Assembly (NCBI GenBank): GCA_052246725.1
Contig: JBQQCL010000009.1
From: Pseudalkalibacillus sp052246725
GTDB lineage: Bacteria; Bacillota; Bacilli; Bacillales; Fictibacillaceae
DNA length: 64,000 nt
Reading direction: 5' to 3' (one strand)
In this document: one piece after another, positions 16,511 through 25,885 of the stretch
Position numbering within the stretch: position 1 is the first letter of the stretch
Layout of the letters: each line of letters begins with the position of its first letter
The notes under the pieces: generated by a model
Told to the model about the DNA's origin: nothing
Database searches by the model: none
What the model saw: the letters and a program-made list of their open reading frames with translations, nothing else
Translations under genes and position numbers: made by a program

Positions 16511-18400
16511 ATGAAACAATATGATGCAGGCACGTTCGATGTCATCGTCATAGGTGCCGGTCATGCAGGGGTAGAAGCGGCGTTAGCTTCTGCAAGGATG
16601 GGTGCGAAAACACTCGTCTTGACATTGAATTTGGACACAATTGCATATATGCCATGTAACCCGTCTGTCGGGGGACCAGCCAAAGGGATCGTCGTGCGTG
16701 AAATCGATGCGCTCGGTGGAGAAATGGCAAGGAACATTGACAAAACGCATATCCAAATGAAAATGCTGAACACAGGGAAAGGTCCTGCTGTAAGAGCACT
16801 GCGTGCGCAGGCGGATAAATTTTTGTATCAGAATGAAATGAAAAAAACGATGGAACAGGAAGAAAATCTGACTCTCCGCCAGGGAATGGTCGAAGAGTTG
16901 ATTATAGAAGATGGAATCTGTAAAGGTGTTATAACGAAAACCGGGTCTGCTTATTATGCAAAAACAGTTGTCGTTACGACAGGTACCTATTTGAGAGGAA
17001 AAATCATCATTGGTGAATTGACGTATGAAAGCGGACCGAACAATATGCAGCCTTCTATCAATCTTTCTCATAATTTGAAAAAGCTTGGATTCAACATGGT
17101 CCGTTTCAAGACGGGGACGCCGCCAAGGGTCAATTCTCATACAATTGATTATAGCAAGACGGAAATCCAGCCTGGTGACGATGTTCCACGAGCCTTTTCA
17201 TATGAAACGACAGAATTCATCATGGATCAGATTCCGTGTTGGTTGACCTATACTGGTGAAGTTACGCATGAACTTATCAATAATAATCTCGAGCGCTCTC
17301 CAATGTATTCGGGTATGATTGAGGGGACCGGACCGCGCTATTGTCCGTCAATCGAAGACAAGATTGTTCGGTTCAACGATAAGCCTCGCCATCAGATTTT
17401 CCTTGAACCAGAAGGGCGCAATACAGAAGAGGTTTATGTACAAGGATTATCGACAAGTCTTCCGGAGGACGTGCAACGCAACATGTTGAAATCCATTCCA
17501 GGACTTGAAAAAGCAGAAATGATGCGTGCCGGATATGCCATAGAGTATGATGCGATCGTACCAACACAGCTATGGCCATCATTGGAAACAAAACTCGTGG
17601 AAAATCTGTTTACAGCTGGTCAATTGAACGGCACGAGTGGTTATGAAGAAGCAGCCGGTCAAGGGATCATGGCGGGTATAAACGCTGCACGAAAGGCGAA
17701 AGGGGAAGAACCAGTCATTTTAGATCGCTCCGAAGCCTATATCGGTGTCCTGATTGATGACCTTGTCACAAAAGGCACGAATGAACCTTATCGCTTGCTG
17801 ACATCAAGAGCCGAATACCGTTTACTTCTGCGTCACGATAATGCTGATCTTCGATTGACGGAAAAAGGCTATGAAATCGGATTGATTCCTGAAGATCGCT
17901 ACCAACGTTTCGAGTATAAAAAAGAACAGATTGCCAAGGAGATCGATCGCCTCGAGCATACGTCGGTCAAACCTGATGAAAACACACAAATCATCCTTGA
18001 AAAAGCGGGCAGCAGTGCATTGAAAGAGCCGATGAGCGCAGCTTCGCTATTGAGAAGACCAGAAATCACTTATGATGTGATTAAGGAAATTGCTCCGGCT
18101 GAAACTGAACTTCCTGATGTAGTCGGGGAGCAAGTTGAGATTCAGACCAAGTATGCTGGATATATTGATAAACAACTGCAACAAGTTGAAAAAGTGAAGA
18201 AGATGGACGAAAAGAAAATCCCGGAAGACATCGATTATTCTTCGGTCAATGGTCTTGCGACAGAAGCAAAGCAAAAACTTGCCGAGGTACGTCCTTTGTC
18301 AGTAGGGCAGGCATCAAGGGTATCTGGGGTAAACCCTTCAGATATTTCGATTCTGCTTGTCTATCTCGAACAGGGGAAGATCGCTAAACTTGCAAAATAA
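16511..18400 (+). CDS. mnmG: tRNA uridine-5-carboxymethylaminomethyl modification enzyme MnmG
   Basis: 629 residues. It is the FAD- and NADH-dependent partner of MnmE. The Rossmann FAD motif is GAGHAGVEAALASARMG, and GGPAKGIVVREIDALGGEM and YIGVLIDDLVTKGTNEPYR are GidA signatures. It begins 28 bp after mnmE with an AGGAGGTT ribosome site and is followed 13 bp later by rsmG, so the three form one operon. Confidence 0.98.
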   Translation: MKQYDAGTFDVIVIGAGHAGVEAALASARMGAKTLVLTLNLDTIAYMPCNPSVGGPAKGIVVREIDALGGEMARNIDKTHIQMKMLNTGKGPAVRALRAQADKFLYQNEMKKTMEQEENLTLRQGMVEELIIEDGICKGVITKTGSAYYAKTVVVTTGTYLRGKIIIGELTYESGPNNMQPSINLSHNLKKLGFNMVRFKTGTPPRVNSHTIDYSKTEIQPGDDVPRAFSYETTEFIMDQIPCWLTYTGEVTHELINNNLERSPMYSGMIEGTGPRYCPSIEDKIVRFNDKPRHQIFLEPEGRNTEEVYVQGLSTSLPEDVQRNMLKSIPGLEKAEMMRAGYAIEYDAIVPTQLWPSLETKLVENLFTAGQLNGTSGYEEAAGQGIMAGINAARKAKGEEPVILDRSEAYIGVLIDDLVTKGTNEPYRLLTSRAEYRLLLRHDNADLRLTEKGYEIGLIPEDRYQRFEYKKEQIAKEIDRLEHTSVKPDENTQIILEKAGSSALKEPMSAASLLRRPEITYDVIKEIAPAETELPDVVGEQVEIQTKYAGYIDKQLQQVEKVKKMDEKKIPEDIDYSSVNGLATEAKQKLAEVRPLSVGQASRVSGVNPSDISILLVYLEQGKIAKLAK

Positions 18401-18412
18401 CGGGGGACTCTC

Positions 18413-19126
18413 ATGAACAGTGAAATGTTTCAACGAAAGCTGGAGGAGGAAGGAATCAGCCTTTCTCCTGAACAGCTTCAACAATTTGATACATATTTCA
18501 AGACATTAGTAGAGTGGAATGAAAAGATGAATCTGACTGCGATTACCGATGAAGAAGGGGTCTATCTGAAGCATTTCTATGATTCCATTTCCGCAGCGTT
18601 TTATTTCGATTTCAATCCCATCAAAACGATTTGTGATGTTGGTGCAGGAGCAGGCTTCCCAAGCATCCCACTGAAGATTTGCTTCCCACATCTCGATTTG
18701 ACGATCGTCGATTCTTTGAAAAAACGCATTTCATTCTTAGAACATCTTTCCCAGGAACTAGGATTGAAACAGACACATTTTTACCATGACCGTGCCGAAA
18801 CGTTTGCCAGGAAGAAAGAGCACAGAGAAAAATATGACCTTGTCACTGCTCGCGCTGTGGCACGGATGTCGGTCCTTACAGAGTTATGTATGCCTCTTGT
18901 AAAACAGGATGGTACATTCTTAGCGATGAAAGCAGCGAACGCGAAGGATGAACTCGAAGATGCGAGGCGTGCAATCGGACAATTAGGCGGTGAATTGGAC
19001 CGAGTCGAACAGTTCTTGCTTCCGGTTGAAGAGAGTGAACGCAATCTTATTTTTGTCCGGAAACAAAAATCGACACCGAAAAAATTCCCTAGAAAACCAG
19101 GGACACCAAACCGGAACCCGCTATAG
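18413..19126 (+). CDS. rsmG: 16S rRNA (guanine-527-N7)-methyltransferase RsmG
   Basis: 237 residues. It uses S-adenosylmethionine to methylate G527 of 16S rRNA; loss of RsmG gives low-level streptomycin resistance in several bacteria. SAM site DVGAGAGFPSIPLKI, then DLVTARAVARMSVL. A parS site overlaps its last codons and the following bases. Confidence 0.97.
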   Translation: MNSEMFQRKLEEEGISLSPEQLQQFDTYFKTLVEWNEKMNLTAITDEEGVYLKHFYDSISAAFYFDFNPIKTICDVGAGAGFPSIPLKICFPHLDLTIVDSLKKRISFLEHLSQELGLKQTHFYHDRAETFARKKEHREKYDLVTARAVARMSVLTELCMPLVKQDGTFLAMKAANAKDELEDARRAIGQLGGELDRVEQFLLPVEESERNLIFVRKQKSTPKKFPRKPGTPNRNPL

Positions 19127-19140
19127 TTTCACGTGAAACA
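19125..19140. promoter_or_regulatory. parS: parS centromere-like site (one mismatch)
   Basis: AGTTTCACGTGAAACA, matching TGTTTCACGTGAAACA except the first base. It overlaps the end of rsmG, just upstream of noc. ParB/Spo0J loads at such sites near oriC to organise origin segregation. Confidence 0.88.
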
Positions 19141-19237
19141 TTCAGATTTTGTCGGAATAAAGATGATGGTTACTAAAGGAAAAGAGATTCAATCTGTAGA
19201 ATGTTCTATATGGAGTTTGATAAAGGTGGTGTGAAAG

Positions 19238-20119
19238 ATGAAACATCCGTTTTCACGATTGTTTGGTTTAGGAGAAAAGTCTTCAGAAGCTGAAGCGGAA
19301 GAGGGACCGGTAGAAGAACAAGAAGAGTTCAGTGGAAACGAAGAAGTGCTTCAAATACCTATCGAAGAGATTGTGCCAAACCGATATCAACCACGTACGG
19401 TCTTTATCGACGAACGAATCGAAGAATTATCACAAACGATCAAAACCCACGGAATCATCCAACCGATCGTCGTACGAAGAAGAGATGATAAATATGAGAT
19501 CATAGCGGGTGAACGTCGTTATCGTGCAGTCCAAAAACTAGGTTGGGATTCCATTCCTGCGATTGTCAAAGAATTCAACGAATCACAAACGGCATCGATT
19601 GCATTGATTGAAAATCTGCAGCGTGAAGAATTATCAGCAATCGAAGAAGCGACAGCCTATGTAAAGTTGATTGAAATCCATGGTCTGACCCAGGAAAGCC
19701 TTGCACAGCGCCTTGGTAAGGGGCAGTCCACGATTGCAAACAAGCTTCGTCTATTGAAACTGCCTGAAGCTGTTCAGCATGCACTTTTAAATAAAGAAAT
19801 CACAGAGCGCCATGCTCGAGCGCTTATCTCGTTGAAAGTACCTGAAAAACAGGAAAGAGTCCTCTCAGAAATCAAAGAGCGAAGTCTGAACGTAAAACAA
19901 ACAGAAGAACGTATCAAGCAACTCATGGAATCAGAAGACCCTGATAAGAAACGGAGAATGAAACCAAAGCGAAAGTCTGTCAGCAAGGATACTCGGCTCG
20001 CTTTGAATACGATCCGCCAATCGATCGATATGGTTCACCAGACTGGCCTGACAATTGATACAGCTGAAGAAGACCATGATGAGTATTATCAGATTACGAT
20101 CAAAATCCCTAAAAAATAA
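19238..20119 (+). CDS. noc: Nucleoid occlusion protein Noc
   Basis: 293 residues, a ParB paralogue that binds its own DNA sites and the membrane and blocks FtsZ assembly over nucleoids. The N-terminal amphipathic membrane helix MKHPFSRLFGLG is the Noc hallmark separating it from Spo0J. The ParB/CTPase core (PNRYQPR, GERRYRAVQKLGW, ENLQREELSAIEEA) and HTH (TQESLAQRLGKGQSTIANKLR) follow. I saw no exact Noc-binding palindrome (ATTTCCCGGGAAAT) in the window. Confidence 0.94.
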   Translation: MKHPFSRLFGLGEKSSEAEAEEGPVEEQEEFSGNEEVLQIPIEEIVPNRYQPRTVFIDERIEELSQTIKTHGIIQPIVVRRRDDKYEIIAGERRYRAVQKLGWDSIPAIVKEFNESQTASIALIENLQREELSAIEEATAYVKLIEIHGLTQESLAQRLGKGQSTIANKLRLLKLPEAVQHALLNKEITERHARALISLKVPEKQERVLSEIKERSLNVKQTEERIKQLMESEDPDKKRRMKPKRKSVSKDTRLALNTIRQSIDMVHQTGLTIDTAEEDHDEYYQITIKIPKK

Positions 20120-20202
20120 TCGTAATGTAATAGAAAAATCTTTAAGTGAAATTCGCGACATTCCTGGGGATAGCCAGGACGGCAAAAAAATCAGCATTTT
20201 AG

Positions 20203-20266
20203 AAAGAGCTGTTAAGTTGTGACTTCTCCAAAAGACTGGAGAAACACAACCTGGACAGCTCTTTTT
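20203..20266 (+). terminator. Long three-tiered terminator after noc
   Basis: Outer stem AGAGCTGT/ACAGCTCT, middle TTGTG/CACAA, inner TTCTCC/GGAGAA, then TTTTT. A family-B MITE begins 4-5 bp after it. Confidence 0.8.
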
Positions 20267-20270
20267 CCTT

Positions 20271-20641
20271 GGCGGTTTTCGCAAACTTTATTGCTCTTGA
20301 AAGTCGTTGATTTCCGCTCCAGGATGCTCGCTTTCCGCGGGGCGTGCGGTGAGCCCACTCGTCGCCTAGCGGCCTCAGGAGTCTTCTTTTCAAGGAAGCA
20401 TTTGTGCTCCTGTGTCTACAAGAAAGTCCTGTCGAAGCGAGCTTCCTCGTCGCATGCCTTGCGAGGAGATTATTCAGGTAGTAGGCACGCTGATCCCGCA
20501 GGACAAGGAAAGCTTCGACAGCGTTACATCGCACGAAGAAAATGCGATTTTCGAGGAGTCTCGCACCTTGCTCTCCAATCAACTTGCACTAGGTGAGTTT
20601 TGTAAAATAACTCAAAAGCAACAATCTTTTAGAAAAGAGCT
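20271..20641 (+). mobile_element. Family-B MITE, copy B2
   Basis: About 371 bp. Left end GGCGGTTTTCGCAAACTTTA, right end AACAATCTTTTAGAAAAGAG followed by CT. It differs from B1 by substitutions and short indels, one of them removing part of the CATTTTCG hairpin. Flanks TTTTCCTT / TTTTTCTT are compatible with a mutated 8-bp duplication. It sits immediately after the noc terminator. Confidence 0.87.
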
Positions 20642-20775
20642 TTTTTCTTTGACAAAAGAAGTGGCAATTATATCTATCTATACCGAATGAAAACGTACTA
20701 AAATTCAGTCAATTTACGAAACCTTTAAGAGTTTCTTCTTTTTTTGGCGCTGCTATCGGACTTTGTTGATTTTAC

Positions 20776-20867
20776 ACTTAAAGAAATCATATAATACTTT
20801 CTTCAGTATAAGTGTAACTATGGCTCAGCCTGCGCCAAAGGCTTGGCTTTGCCAAGTTTTCTTTAAG
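20776..20867 (+). repeat. Family-A dispersed repeat, copy A3
   Basis: ACTTAAAGAAATCATATAAT ... GGCTTGGCTTTGCCAAGTTTTCTTTAAG. Ends CTTAAAGAAA/TTTCTTTAAG are inverted. It lies about 135 bp after MITE B2 and upstream of soj. The remainder of the 20.1-21.0 kb gap holds no recognisable gene. Confidence 0.88.
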
Positions 20868-21003
20868 GGAAATTTGACTCACTCCTTTGAAAAGGAAGCC
20901 AGGCGAGACTCTTTTGTATTTCTTTCGACAAAAAATCCATTCCTCCTCATATTTTCATGATAAAATAAAATCAAAGTAGTGTAGGGTAAGGGTAGGTGAC
21001 ATT

Positions 21004-21765
21004 GTGGCGAAAGTCATAGCAATTGCCAATCAGAAAGGCGGGGTTGGCAAAACAACCACATCTGTGAACCTAGGTGCTTGTTTATCGTATCTAGGGAAGA
21101 AAGTTTTACTCATTGATATTGACCCCCAGGGAAACGCCACAAGTGGTGTAGGAATCGATAAAGGGGATATTGAACAGTGTATTTACGATGTTCTTGTAGA
21201 TGATGTCGATGCACGGAAAGTCGTACAACAAACAAATGTTGAAGGGTTATCTGTCATTCCTTCTTCTATACAGTTAGCTGGCGCTGAAATTGAACTTGTA
21301 CCGACAATTTCACGTGAAGTCCGTTTGAAACGTGCCATCGAGCATATAACCGATCAGTTTGACTACATAATTATTGATTGTCCGCCATCACTCGGTCTTT
21401 TGACAATCAATTCATTGACTGCAGCAGATGCTGTACTCATACCAGTGCAATGTGAATATTATGCGCTGGAAGGATTAAGCCAATTGCTTAATACAGTAAG
21501 GCTAGTCCAGAAACATTTGAATAAGCATTTGATGATCGAAGGCGTTTTGCTTACGATGTTCGATGCAAGGACGAACCTTGGTATGCAAGTAATCGATGAA
21601 GTTAAGAAGTACTTCCAAGAAAAAGTCTATGGCACTGTGATTCCTCGGAATGTCCGTTTAAGTGAAGCGCCTAGCCACGGGAAACCGATTATCATCTATG
21701 ATCCAAAATCTCGGGGAGCTGAAGTTTATTTAGACCTCGCAAAGGAAGTGATGACGAATGGCTAG
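21004..21765 (+). CDS. parA: Chromosome-partitioning ATPase ParA (Soj)
   Basis: 253 residues. It is a deviant Walker ATPase with KGGVGKTTTSVNLGACLS, IDIDPQGNATSGVG and IIIDCPPSLGLLT. It works with Spo0J/ParB in origin segregation and regulates DnaA in B. subtilis. GTG start. Its 3' end overlaps parB by 8 bp, so the two are translationally linked. Confidence 0.97.
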   Translation: MAKVIAIANQKGGVGKTTTSVNLGACLSYLGKKVLLIDIDPQGNATSGVGIDKGDIEQCIYDVLVDDVDARKVVQQTNVEGLSVIPSSIQLAGAEIELVPTISREVRLKRAIEHITDQFDYIIIDCPPSLGLLTINSLTAADAVLIPVQCEYYALEGLSQLLNTVRLVQKHLNKHLMIEGVLLTMFDARTNLGMQVIDEVKKYFQEKVYGTVIPRNVRLSEAPSHGKPIIIYDPKSRGAEVYLDLAKEVMTNG

Positions 21766-22606
21766 AGGATTAGGGAAAGGATTCAATGCGTTATTTCCAG
21801 CTAACGAATTAGAGAAGGAACATGAGATTCAAGAAATCAAATTAAGTGAAATACGTCCAAATCCTTATCAACCCAGGAAATCGTTTGATCAAAAAGCCAT
21901 CGATGAATTAAAAGAATCTATTGAAACGCACGGTATTCTCCAGCCTATTGTCGTCCGTAAAAGCATCAAGGGTTATGAAATCGTCGTCGGAGAGCGCAGG
22001 TTCCGTGCAGCAAAGGAATTAGGACTAGAAAGTATACCTGCCATCATCAAAGATCTGAATGAGCAGAAGATGATGGAATTAGCGTTAATTGAGAACTTGC
22101 AAAGGGAAGACTTGAATCCAATTGAAGAAGGACAAGCTTATGCGAGCTTGATGCAAGAGCTCGAACTCACTCAAGAACAATTGGCTCATCGTCTAGGAAA
22201 AAGTCGTCCTCATATCGCCAATCATTTAAGATTGTTGCAATTGCCTTCGCTGGTCCAACAATTATTATCCGAAAGAAAATTATCGATGGGGCATGGAAGG
22301 GCGCTACTTGCAGTCAAGAACAAAAGCAAAATCAGTCCGCTTGTGCAACGGATTGTAAAAGAAAATCTAAGTGTACGTCAGGTAGAAATGCTTGTACAAA
22401 AAATGAATGAAAATGTTTCACGTGAAACAAAGAAACGAAAACCTGAAAAAAATGTGTTTGTGAAAGAAAAGGAAGAAACACTCCGTGAACGGTTCGGCAC
22501 TTCTGTTTCGATTAAACAGACGAAACAAAAGGGAAAAATTGAAATTGATTTTTTCTCAAAAGATGACCTCAACCGTATATTAGAAATGCTGGAAGGAAAA
22601 GAGTAG
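21758..22606 (+). CDS. parB: Chromosome-partitioning protein ParB (Spo0J)
   Basis: 282 residues. The N-terminal MARGLGKGFNALFP stimulates the ParA ATPase. The CTP-binding ParB core contains NPYQPRKSFD and GERRFRAAKELGLE, and the HTH TQEQLAHRLGKSRPHIANHL contacts parS. The C-terminal dimerisation domain closes the protein. The gene itself contains a perfect parS, as does B. subtilis spo0J. Confidence 0.97.
   Translation: MARGLGKGFNALFPANELEKEHEIQEIKLSEIRPNPYQPRKSFDQKAIDELKESIETHGILQPIVVRKSIKGYEIVVGERRFRAAKELGLESIPAIIKDLNEQKMMELALIENLQREDLNPIEEGQAYASLMQELELTQEQLAHRLGKSRPHIANHLRLLQLPSLVQQLLSERKLSMGHGRALLAVKNKSKISPLVQRIVKENLSVRQVEMLVQKMNENVSRETKKRKPEKNVFVKEKEETLRERFGTSVSIKQTKQKGKIEIDFFSKDDLNRILEMLEGKE
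22414..22429. promoter_or_regulatory. parS: parS site inside parB (perfect)
   Basis: TGTTTCACGTGAAACA, the exact 16-bp palindromic consensus, within the parB coding sequence (residues reading NVSRETK). Confidence 0.96.
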
Positions 22607-22611
22607 GACAT

Positions 22612-22635
22612 ACCATCGAATACGATGGTTTTTTC
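22612..22635 (+). terminator. Terminator of the parAB operon
   Basis: ACCATCG-AATA-CGATGGT followed by TTTTTTC, 6 bp after the parB stop. Confidence 0.88.
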
Positions 22636-22644
22636 TTTGCATAT

Positions 22645-22680
22645 GACTGTTTTCTAAACTCAAACTAGGCGAAAACAGCC
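22645..22680. repeat. Short hairpin resembling two fused family-B ends
   Basis: CTGTTTTC and GAAAACAG flank about 16 bp. Both match the outermost bases of family-B terminal repeats. It may be a deletion remnant with only the tips left. The rest of the 22.6-22.9 kb gap shows no gene. Confidence 0.4.
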
Positions 22681-22933
22681 TTGTATACAAATCGGCTCAT
22701 CTTCACAAAACCTATGAATCAATAAAAATCCTCGATTGAGAGTTGTGCCTTTACTTAAGGCTCTGAACTTAATGTTGATTGGTTTAGAGATGATTAAGTG
22801 AAATTCGCAGATCCACAATATAGAATAACAGAGCTTTACTTAAATGAAAGCACATTCGTTTTGAATTTTTTCCCTTAATGGTATGATAGATTGAACAATT
22901 TTTGAACAGATAAAGATGAAAGTAGGGGGCACC

Positions 22934-23668
22934 ATGGTTTTACTTGGAACCATTGTAAATGGGTTGGCAATTGTAGTTGGAACAGTACTTGGTCTCATTT
23001 TCACCAAAATTCCAGAAAGCACGAAAACAACTGTCTTACAGGCAATGGGCCTTGCGGTTGTTCTTTTAGGGATGAAAATGGGTTTCGAAAGCAATCATAT
23101 TCTTCTTGTCATCATTAGTCTTGCGATTGGGGGAGTCATTGGTGAAAGTTTACGCTTGGATGATCATTTGAACCGTTTAGGTTCATGGATCGAGAGAAAA
23201 GCGGGAGCTAAGAAGGAAGGCAGCGTTGCAAAAGCGTTCGTAACAGCGACATTGGTCTTCGTCATTGGTGCACTTTCGGTCGTTGGGGCATTAGATAGCG
23301 GTCTACGGCTTGATCATGAAGTATTATATACGAAATCGTTGATTGATGCGTTCATATCGATGATATTCACGACCACGATGGGTTTCGGTGTCATTTTTTC
23401 TGCAATCCCTGTCGTTTTATATCAAGGAGCAATCGCTTTACTTGCAACACAGATACAGAACTTATTTAACCCTCAGCAACTCCAAACATTAATTACGGAA
23501 TTGACGGCAACTGGGGGAATACTCATTTGTGCCATCGGTCTTAATTTGTTGAAGGTACTTCATGTAAAGGTTTTGAACCTTTTGCCAAGCTTGCTGGTCG
23601 CAGCAGTTCTTGTCTATCTCCTTCAATATAAACAAGCTTTCTTGAATGTATTTTCTTTTATTTTATAA
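22934..23668 (+). CDS. DUF554 family membrane protein (YdfK-like)
   Basis: 244 residues from the ATG at 22934, which follows AGGGGG; an in-frame ATG exists six codons upstream. It is an integral membrane protein with about seven hydrophobic segments. Typical DUF554 features are the N-terminus VLLGTIVNGLAIVVGTVLGL, the glycine-rich AIGGVIGESLRLDDHLNRLG loop, and FVIGALSVVGALDSGLRLDH. The function of the family is unknown; a small-molecule carrier role is often guessed. It stands alone between parAB and yyaC. Confidence 0.85.
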   Translation: MVLLGTIVNGLAIVVGTVLGLIFTKIPESTKTTVLQAMGLAVVLLGMKMGFESNHILLVIISLAIGGVIGESLRLDDHLNRLGSWIERKAGAKKEGSVAKAFVTATLVFVIGALSVVGALDSGLRLDHEVLYTKSLIDAFISMIFTTTMGFGVIFSAIPVVLYQGAIALLATQIQNLFNPQQLQTLITELTATGGILICAIGLNLLKVLHVKVLNLLPSLLVAAVLVYLLQYKQAFLNVFSFIL

Positions 23669-23680
23669 AATGAAAAGAAT

Positions 23681-23769
23681 AAAGGAAACTTGGCAAAGCC
23701 AAGCCTTTGGCGCAGGCTGATCCTTAGTTGCGCTTAGACTGAAGAAAGTATTTTATACTTTCTTCAGTG
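23681..23769 (-). repeat. Family-A dispersed repeat, copy A4 (reverse)
   Basis: AAAGGAAACTTGGCAAAGCC ... GAAGAAAGTATTTTATACTT then TCTTCAGTG, the reverse complement of the family consensus. It occupies the gap between the convergent DUF554 and yyaC genes, where its stems might add to termination. Confidence 0.88.
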
Positions 23770-23771
23770 CG

Positions 23772-23805
23772 AAAAAGGGTGCTGATTGATGTCAGCACCC
23801 TTTTA
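23772..23805. terminator. Bidirectional terminator between DUF554 gene and yyaC
   Basis: AAAAGGGTGCTG ... CAGCACCCTTTT with A/T runs on both sides. It serves the convergent genes on either strand. Confidence 0.88.
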
Positions 23806-23811
23806 CTATAG

Positions 23812-24432
23812 TCATTGTAATTCGGCAAGGTCATTCGTATATGTCGCTTCAGCAGCGGAACGTTTTTGGAAGCTGTTTCGTACACTGGCCAAATAGATGC
23901 CCTCCGCAATCAGATCAGCCATTTTCATCACTAAATTTAAGCGGGTATTTTGGAGAACAAAATATTCCATGAATCCACTGACATTGACAATCCCGGTAAG
24001 ATGGATTTCCCCGACGGGAGGCAGTTGCTTTTTTACGGCCGCTCCAGGTTTTACTGGTCCTTCTCCTAAAGAGACCATTCCCACACTGCTCAATTTCCCG
24101 AGACATGCATCAATTCCAATGATGAACGGATTGATGTGTTTGCCTTTGATTTCCTCCAACCGTTCCTCAAGATTTACTGCATGAACAGGCTCTTCGAGGG
24201 TTCCATACACTTCAAAATGAGCGGAGTGCTTTGCTTTTAATTTCGTACCGACTAGTGGTCCTAATGAGTCTCCAGTTGAACGATCGGTTCCGATACAAAC
24301 TATGACGATCGGTCTTGATGGTGGAAGAAGCTTGACTAGATTACGGGTGACTTCTTGAATCGCATCCTGGTCTTCATGATGAATTTTATATTGAAACGGT
24401 TTTTTTGAAAGTAATCTCCGTTTTAGATTCAT
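23812..24432 (-). CDS. yyaC: YyaC, GPR-related putative spore protein
   Basis: 206 residues. It belongs to the family related to germination protease GPR (DUF1256), with the conserved IVCIGTDRSTGDSLGPLVGTKL, VHAVNLEERLEEI, FIIGIDACLG and GEGPVKPGAAVKKQLPPVG blocks. In B. subtilis yyaC is a forespore-expressed gene of unsettled function. A forespore-type promoter is visible upstream. It is present only in spore formers, which supports the organism assignment. Confidence 0.92.
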   Translation of the reverse strand: MNLKRRLLSKKPFQYKIHHEDQDAIQEVTRNLVKLLPPSRPIVIVCIGTDRSTGDSLGPLVGTKLKAKHSAHFEVYGTLEEPVHAVNLEERLEEIKGKHINPFIIGIDACLGKLSSVGMVSLGEGPVKPGAAVKKQLPPVGEIHLTGIVNVSGFMEYFVLQNTRLNLVMKMADLIAEGIYLASVRNSFQKRSAAEATYTNDLAELQ

Positions 24433-24460
24433 AGGACCCTCTCCTTTGTAATAGTAGTAT

Positions 24461-24491
24461 CAGTATACGGATAAAATTTGGACTCTATACA
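24461..24491 (-). promoter_or_regulatory. Possible forespore (sigma-F/G) promoter of yyaC
   Basis: Minus strand: TGTATA (24491-24486), 18 bp, TATACTG (24467-24461). This resembles the sigma-G consensus TGMATA-N18-CATACTA and lies about 30 bp before yyaC. Tentative. Confidence 0.4.
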
Positions 24492-24530
24492 TAAATCCGA
24501 TAAATACTAAACGTTAGGGAGGATAAAGAA

Positions 24531-25550
24531 TTGGTGCGATCAGGATTGCAATGGATGTTCCTAATCTTAGGAACCGTAATAGGAGCAGGATATGCCTCAG
24601 GAAGAGAACTGTGGCAATTTTTTGGGCAAGAAAGTGTACTTGCCATCGTCTTGTTTTCCCTATTGTTCAGTTTTTGTTGTTACGTCATCATGTCAATGGG
24701 TTATGAGCAGAAAACGATCCATTACCGACCCGTTTTAGAAAGATTGATTGGAACGAGAGCAAGCGGACTTTTCGATATATTGATCATCTTGTATTTATTC
24801 TCAACCACAGTAGTCATGCTGGCAGGTGGAGGAGCTACCTTGCATACCTTCCGGGTACCCTATTGGGCTGGTGTCCTATTCATCGTCACCTTGCTCGTCT
24901 TGTTATTCTTTTGGGATGTGGAAGGGATGATTTCCATGAACGCTTTTGTCATTCCAATCCTGGTCATTTTGTTATTGTTCGTTTTATTTTTATTCACAAA
25001 GAATCACATGGATCAGTTTCCAATCGATTTGCGTCACCAATCTAATTGGCCGGCAGCTTTTACATTTACGGCACTTAACATTTTACCTCTCATAGCTGTT
25101 TTATCAGCGGTAGGGAACCAGATTCACCATAAAGGAGAAATTCTCATAGCAAGCATTGGAAGCGGGGTGGTACTTGGCGGTATTTCGCTCTTATATAACC
25201 AATCGTTGATCTCCATTGCAAATGAGATCATGCTTTATGAAATTCCATTGTTTGGGATTTTGAAACATTACCCGTATTTCTGGGTGCTGATCATGTCGAT
25301 CCTTTTATGGATTGCGATTTATACGACAGCAGCATCCGGCGTATTTGGAATCGTTTCGAGATTTCGAAATAAAACCACAATGCCGTTATGGTTAATGAGT
25401 GCGGTCTTGCTGGTAGTCATGATGCCGTTGACGATCTTCGGTTTTTCGACTCTTATAGCGGTTTTATACCCGATTTACGGGATCGTTAACCTCTACATTT
25501 TAGCAGCGATCATCCTTCAGCCGTTCTTGAACCGTGCTGAAAAAACGTAA
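24531..25550 (+). CDS. YkvI-like membrane transporter
   Basis: 339 residues, TTG start behind AGGGAGG. About ten transmembrane segments; the first, WMFLILGTVIGAGYASGREL, has the GxVxGAGYASGREL motif seen in YkvI-type and other APC-superfamily carriers. Further signatures are weak, so substrate and direction are unknown. It is divergent from yyaC and 90 bp before the DUF951 gene. Confidence 0.72.
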   Translation: MVRSGLQWMFLILGTVIGAGYASGRELWQFFGQESVLAIVLFSLLFSFCCYVIMSMGYEQKTIHYRPVLERLIGTRASGLFDILIILYLFSTTVVMLAGGGATLHTFRVPYWAGVLFIVTLLVLLFFWDVEGMISMNAFVIPILVILLLFVLFLFTKNHMDQFPIDLRHQSNWPAAFTFTALNILPLIAVLSAVGNQIHHKGEILIASIGSGVVLGGISLLYNQSLISIANEIMLYEIPLFGILKHYPYFWVLIMSILLWIAIYTTAASGVFGIVSRFRNKTTMPLWLMSAVLLVVMMPLTIFGFSTLIAVLYPIYGIVNLYILAAIILQPFLNRAEKT

Positions 25551-25640
25551 GATGTTGAAGTATCTTGCGTACAGGGCATATCCTTTGTAATATAGAAGTA
25601 ACGTAATAGCCGTTGGATATAGAATGGAGGGACAGATGCT

Positions 25641-25841
25641 ATGAGTCACACAAAAGAGTTTGATCTTAATGATATCGTCGAAATGAAAAAGCCTCATCCT
25701 TGTGGAGAAAATCGCTGGAAAGTAATCCGGTTAGGTGCTGACATACGAATCAAGTGTATGGGATGCGAACATAGTGTCTTACTTCCGAGACGGGAATTCG
25801 TTCGAAAGTTGAAGAAAGTGATCACTCAGGATAAAGAGTAA
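25641..25841 (+). CDS. yyzM: DUF951 family protein YyzM
   Basis: 66 residues. It is a small Cys-containing protein, FDLNDIVEMKKPHPCGENRW then IKCMGCEHSVLLPRREF. C21, C39 and C42 could bind a metal. DUF951 proteins sit beside ychF in many Firmicutes, as here. Function unknown. Confidence 0.9.
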   Translation: MSHTKEFDLNDIVEMKKPHPCGENRWKVIRLGADIRIKCMGCEHSVLLPRREFVRKLKKVITQDKE

Positions 25842-25885
25842 GCCATCGAGGCTTGCTTTTTAATTTGGCGTCAGAATGGCGTGGA

